The notes under the pieces were generated by a model. That model made no database searches. It saw only the letters and a program-made list of their open reading frames with translations, and was not told where the DNA came from. The translations under genes and the position numbers were made by a program. A stretch of 9,903 bases of DNA from SIO4C1 sp039180385 (lineage in GTDB: Bacteria; Cyanobacteriota; Cyanobacteriia; Phormidesmidales; Phormidesmidaceae): NCBI GenBank assembly GCA_039180385.1, contig JBCDDJ010000234.1:1-9903 (forward strand). Reading direction: 5' to 3'. Shown here in pieces: positions 8,358 through 9,903 of the stretch (positions are counted from its first letter, which is position 1; each line of letters begins with the position of its first letter).

Positions 8358-8361
8358 CTCC
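8358..8361 (-). promoter_or_regulatory. Ribosome binding site for the FAAL-PKS gene
   Basis: On the minus strand GGAG is followed by seven bases and then the ATG at 8350. It fixes this start, and the encoded N-terminus (MDSSNRNSLKGEMATLVDLL) runs straight into the FAAL fold. Confidence 0.65.
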
Positions 8362-8418
8362 ACGAAACAAAATCCGCCTATGGACCCTGGCCCATTGAGG
8401 CCTTAGCCACGCCAAAAT

Positions 8419-8695
8419 CTTTAATCAAAAGGACAAGGCACTGAGCCGTAAAAATAAAAAGAAATGACTAATCCTCTTTTCTGACCAATCTCTCTCAGCG
8501 ACAGGAACATTCGCCAAGCCAACTCTTTTCGAATTCTTGGACTCGCTGTAGAAACCACACAGCTATCGAGTCTCACCCATTATCCGTAACAAGCCTGATT
8601 TTTGCAAGAGAAGCAATGAAAAAAATTCCTAATTAAAAATATCATTTTTATGATACTCTCCAAACCTGCGGGCAGCGTCAGATCTTTGATTAAAG
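8419..8695. repeat. Inverted pair of an 11-nt operator-like element
   Basis: CTTTAATCAAA at 8419-8429 is repeated as its exact reverse complement, TTTGATTAAAG, at 8685-8695. Each copy sits in a near-palindrome of the form CTTTRATYAAAG. One copy is about 70 nt upstream of the PKS start and the other is in the middle of the intergenic region, an arrangement compatible with a shared regulator. In A+T-rich DNA a chance match of this length is quite possible. Confidence 0.3.
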
Positions 8696-8726
8696 TAGCC
8701 AAAATTACTAGAAAATAAGAGTTTCA

Positions 8727-8748
8727 GCCGAACAAGCAATGATTCGGC
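8727..8748. repeat. 6-bp inverted repeat GCCGAA/TTCGGC
   Basis: GCCGAA (8727-8732) and TTCGGC (8743-8748) are perfect reverse complements around a 10-nt spacer. This could be an operator or a small RNA hairpin; nothing else in the sequence decides. Confidence 0.25.
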
Positions 8749-8767
8749 AAGCGATTAAATTAGGCCC

Positions 8768-8808
8768 TTGCCCAGCCCCTAGACGCCGTTACAGGGCAGT
8801 ATTTTTTT
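8768..8808 (+). terminator. Possible weak terminator-like stem and T-run
   Basis: TGCCC (8769-8773) pairs with GGGCA (8794-8798), plus one G-U pair, around a 20-nt loop, and is followed two bases later by ATTTTTTT (8801-8808). The stem is short for an intrinsic terminator. If real it would stop plus-strand transcription inside the intergenic region, upstream of the exporter gene, either as attenuation or as the end of a small RNA. Confidence 0.2.
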
Positions 8809-8920
8809 GCTATGCAAATGAAATAATTTCTTATTTATGCGAGGTATCGATTTTAATAACGCCGTGATACACTGCCTTTGGCTTTCTATTGAAAAAAATT
8901 ACTAATAAAAGCGAATGAAT

Positions 8921-8964
8921 GGGTTACGTTACTCACCATCAAGCCTACTGAAGGTCAGTAACCC
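8921..8964 (+). promoter_or_regulatory. Inverted repeat/hairpin upstream of the exporter
   Basis: GGGTTAC (8921-8927) is matched by GTAACCC (8958-8964). An alternative and longer pairing joins GTTACTCACC (8928-8937) with GGTCAGTAAC (8953-8962), ten positions with one mismatch and a 15-nt loop. The left arm holds a tandem GTTACGTTAC. The element ends about 93 nt before the exporter start and could be an operator or a structured leader; it is not followed by a T-run. Confidence 0.4.
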
Positions 8965-9057
8965 GCCTGCTTAAAGATTAGGATGAGATGCCTGATCGCC
9001 CTATGCGGGTCGCTAAAGCACTGCTGTGTGCGTTGGTCCGAGGAAATATCAAAAACT

Positions 9058-9903
9058 ATGGGTATTATCTGGCTGCTGATTAGGGCGTCTTGGCTGAGCG
9101 TGGCGGCTGCTATTTTGGCCGGGATGATCAGTGGTGGCTGTAGTGCCCGACTGATTGCGCTGATCAACACTGCGATTGAGCAAAACACCCCATCATCCTT
9201 AATTTCACCTTTTGTTGGGCTTACCCTGCTGGCTTTGGTGGCGGGCAGCCTGGCCCAATTTTTGCTGATTGATCTGGCTCAAGACGCTGTCTACCAGCTG
9301 CAACTACGCCTCAGTCAGCGGATTTTGTCAGCACCGCTACAACAGCTAGAGCAGCTAGGCCCCAGTCAGCTGCTAGCCGTGTTGACCAAAGATGTCCAAG
9401 CGATCTCCGACACCGTGTTTATTATTCCGTTGCTCTGCATTGATATGGCGGTGATTGGCGGATGTCTAATCTACTTGGGCTGGCTGTCTGGCTGGGTTCT
9501 CTTGGCGGTGCTAACGTTTATTGGGATTGCGATCGCGCTGATCCAAATGCTGATCGGTCAGTCTTTTCGGTTTATTGATCTGGCTCGCCAAGAAACAGAT
9601 CGCTTATTTGAACACTTCCGCAGCATCACCGATGGGATTAAGGAGCTTAAACTGCATTCAACCCGGCGGCAGCTCTTTTTTGACGGCGATCTCCAGGTGA
9701 GCGCTGCCGCCTCTCGCCGCTACCAAAAAACAGCTTTTAAGCTAGGGGCCGTGGCCACCAGCAGCGGACAGCTTCTGTTTTTTGTGCTGATTGGGCTGCT
9801 GTTGTTTGGCCTGCCTCAGCGGTTGCCAGTAGCTCAGACCGTTTTGCCCGCCTATATTCTGACCCTGACCTATTTACTGGGTCCGCTCAGCAACGTGATT
9901 CAA
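9058..9903 (+). CDS. SyrD/PvdE-type cyclic-peptide ABC exporter, membrane domain (partial)
   Basis: 282 codons are visible and run off the right edge. The N-terminus (first helix about 5-27, then SGGCSARLIALIN) and the cytoplasmic loop GIKELKLHSTRR (193-204) are typical of the cyclic-peptide transporter family, in which a six-helix membrane domain is fused to an ATPase domain; the ATPase would lie beyond the window. Hydrophobic segments are near 5-27, 48-72, 118-142, 143-167, 236-252 and 262-280. The family exports non-ribosomal peptides and siderophores across the inner membrane, fitting a role in secreting the product of the adjacent divergent assembly line. ATG 9058 is chosen because it places the family N-terminus at the start; AGGA lies 13 bases upstream, a rather long spacing. 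The frame is open back to ATG 8983, which would add 25 residues without family character. Confidence 0.88.
   Translation, partial: MGIIWLLIRASWLSVAAAILAGMISGGCSARLIALINTAIEQNTPSSLISPFVGLTLLALVAGSLAQFLLIDLAQDAVYQLQLRLSQRILSAPLQQLEQLGPSQLLAVLTKDVQAISDTVFIIPLLCIDMAVIGGCLIYLGWLSGWVLLAVLTFIGIAIALIQMLIGQSFRFIDLARQETDRLFEHFRSITDGIKELKLHSTRRQLFFDGDLQVSAAASRRYQKTAFKLGAVATSSGQLLFFVLIGLLLFGLPQRLPVAQTVLPAYILTLTYLLGPLSNVIQ

Larger units (their letters stand above)
8351..9057. promoter_or_regulatory. Divergent A+T-rich intergenic region
   Basis: About 700 nt separate the minus-strand PKS genes from the plus-strand exporter gene. The stretch from about 8440 to 8930 is visibly richer in A+T than the coding DNA on both sides, as expected for a region holding both promoters. 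I found no textbook -35/-10 pair; TATGAT at 8649-8654 is the best single -10-like hexamer on the plus strand, but lacks a good -35. Small open frames (up to 42 codons) occur without ribosome sites. Weak palindromes are listed separately. Confidence 0.6.
837..9536. repeat. HIP1 octamers (GCGATCGC), dispersed
   Basis: The palindrome GCGATCGC occurs at 837-844, 1196-1203, 1399-1406, 3972-3979, 4035-4042, 5348-5355, 8052-8059 and 9529-9536. Such over-representation is the HIP1 signature of many cyanobacterial genomes. All copies lie in coding DNA of both the PKS genes and the exporter, so neither looks like a recent arrival from outside cyanobacteria. Confidence 0.85.

Noticed and set aside
8650..8718. 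Plus-strand 22-codon frame encoding a basic peptide (MILSKPAGSV...)
   Set aside because: Too short, with no ribosome site, and it overlaps the -10-like sequence TATGAT.
8739..8867. Plus-strand 42-codon open frame in the intergenic region (MIRQAIKLG...)
   Set aside because: No ribosome site, no recognisable family, and length within chance expectation; a small peptide cannot be excluded.
8955..9188. Minus-strand open frame of 77 codons with hydrophobic stretches
   Set aside because: It overlaps the exporter start antisense; its hydrophobicity mirrors that of the first membrane helix.
1..9903. Aminotransferase, ketoreductase or thioesterase domain
   Set aside because: Expected by analogy with related pathways, but no motif for any of them occurs in the visible protein sequence.
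1..9903. tRNA, rRNA, CRISPR array, insertion sequence
   Set aside because: No tRNA- or rRNA-like sequence, regularly spaced repeats, transposase or terminal repeats were seen.

Overview
The window looks like part of a cyanobacterial lipopeptide or lipo-polyketide gene cluster. The cyanobacterial reading rests on at least eight copies of the HIP1 octamer GCGATCGC in under 10 kb, and on cyanobacterial-type assembly-line sequences: a fatty acyl-AMP ligase (FAAL), a polyketide synthase (PKS) C-methyltransferase with an EGWWKF motif, and a MupA-type luciferase-like monooxygenase (LLM). I cannot name a genus.

Layout. Positions 1-2914 (minus strand) are one uninterrupted reading frame that leaves the window at its left edge. 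It encodes an LLM domain, the C-terminal half of a PKS dehydratase (DH), and a C-methyltransferase (cMT). Positions 2933-8350 (minus) encode a complete 1805-residue protein: FAAL, acyl carrier protein (ACP), ketosynthase (KS), malonyl-type acyltransferase (AT), and only the N-terminal half of a PKS dehydratase. Positions 8351-9057 are an A+T-rich divergent intergenic region with several weak palindromes and no convincing gene. From 9058 to the right edge (plus) lies the membrane domain of an SyrD/PvdE-type cyclic-peptide ABC exporter.

How the genes work together. The FAAL should activate a free fatty acid as its adenylate and load it on the adjacent ACP. The KS and AT then extend it once with malonyl-CoA. 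The downstream protein supplies tailoring domains for that same extension module, and the exporter probably secretes the finished product. The order KS-AT-DH-cMT is the usual order of a PKS module.

The unusual point is the dehydratase. Its two hotdog halves are separated by a complete LLM domain of about 350 residues, placed at the inter-hotdog linker. The gene is also cut there by two in-frame stop codons (TAG and TGA, six codons apart from the TAG to the LLM start). Both halves keep their catalytic residue (His in the first, Asp in the second), but they lie on two predicted polypeptides. The two genes are in the same reading frame, so a single ancestral KS-AT-DH[LLM]DH-cMT protein is an obvious possibility. 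This nested, split dehydratase is the main candidate for something undescribed here.
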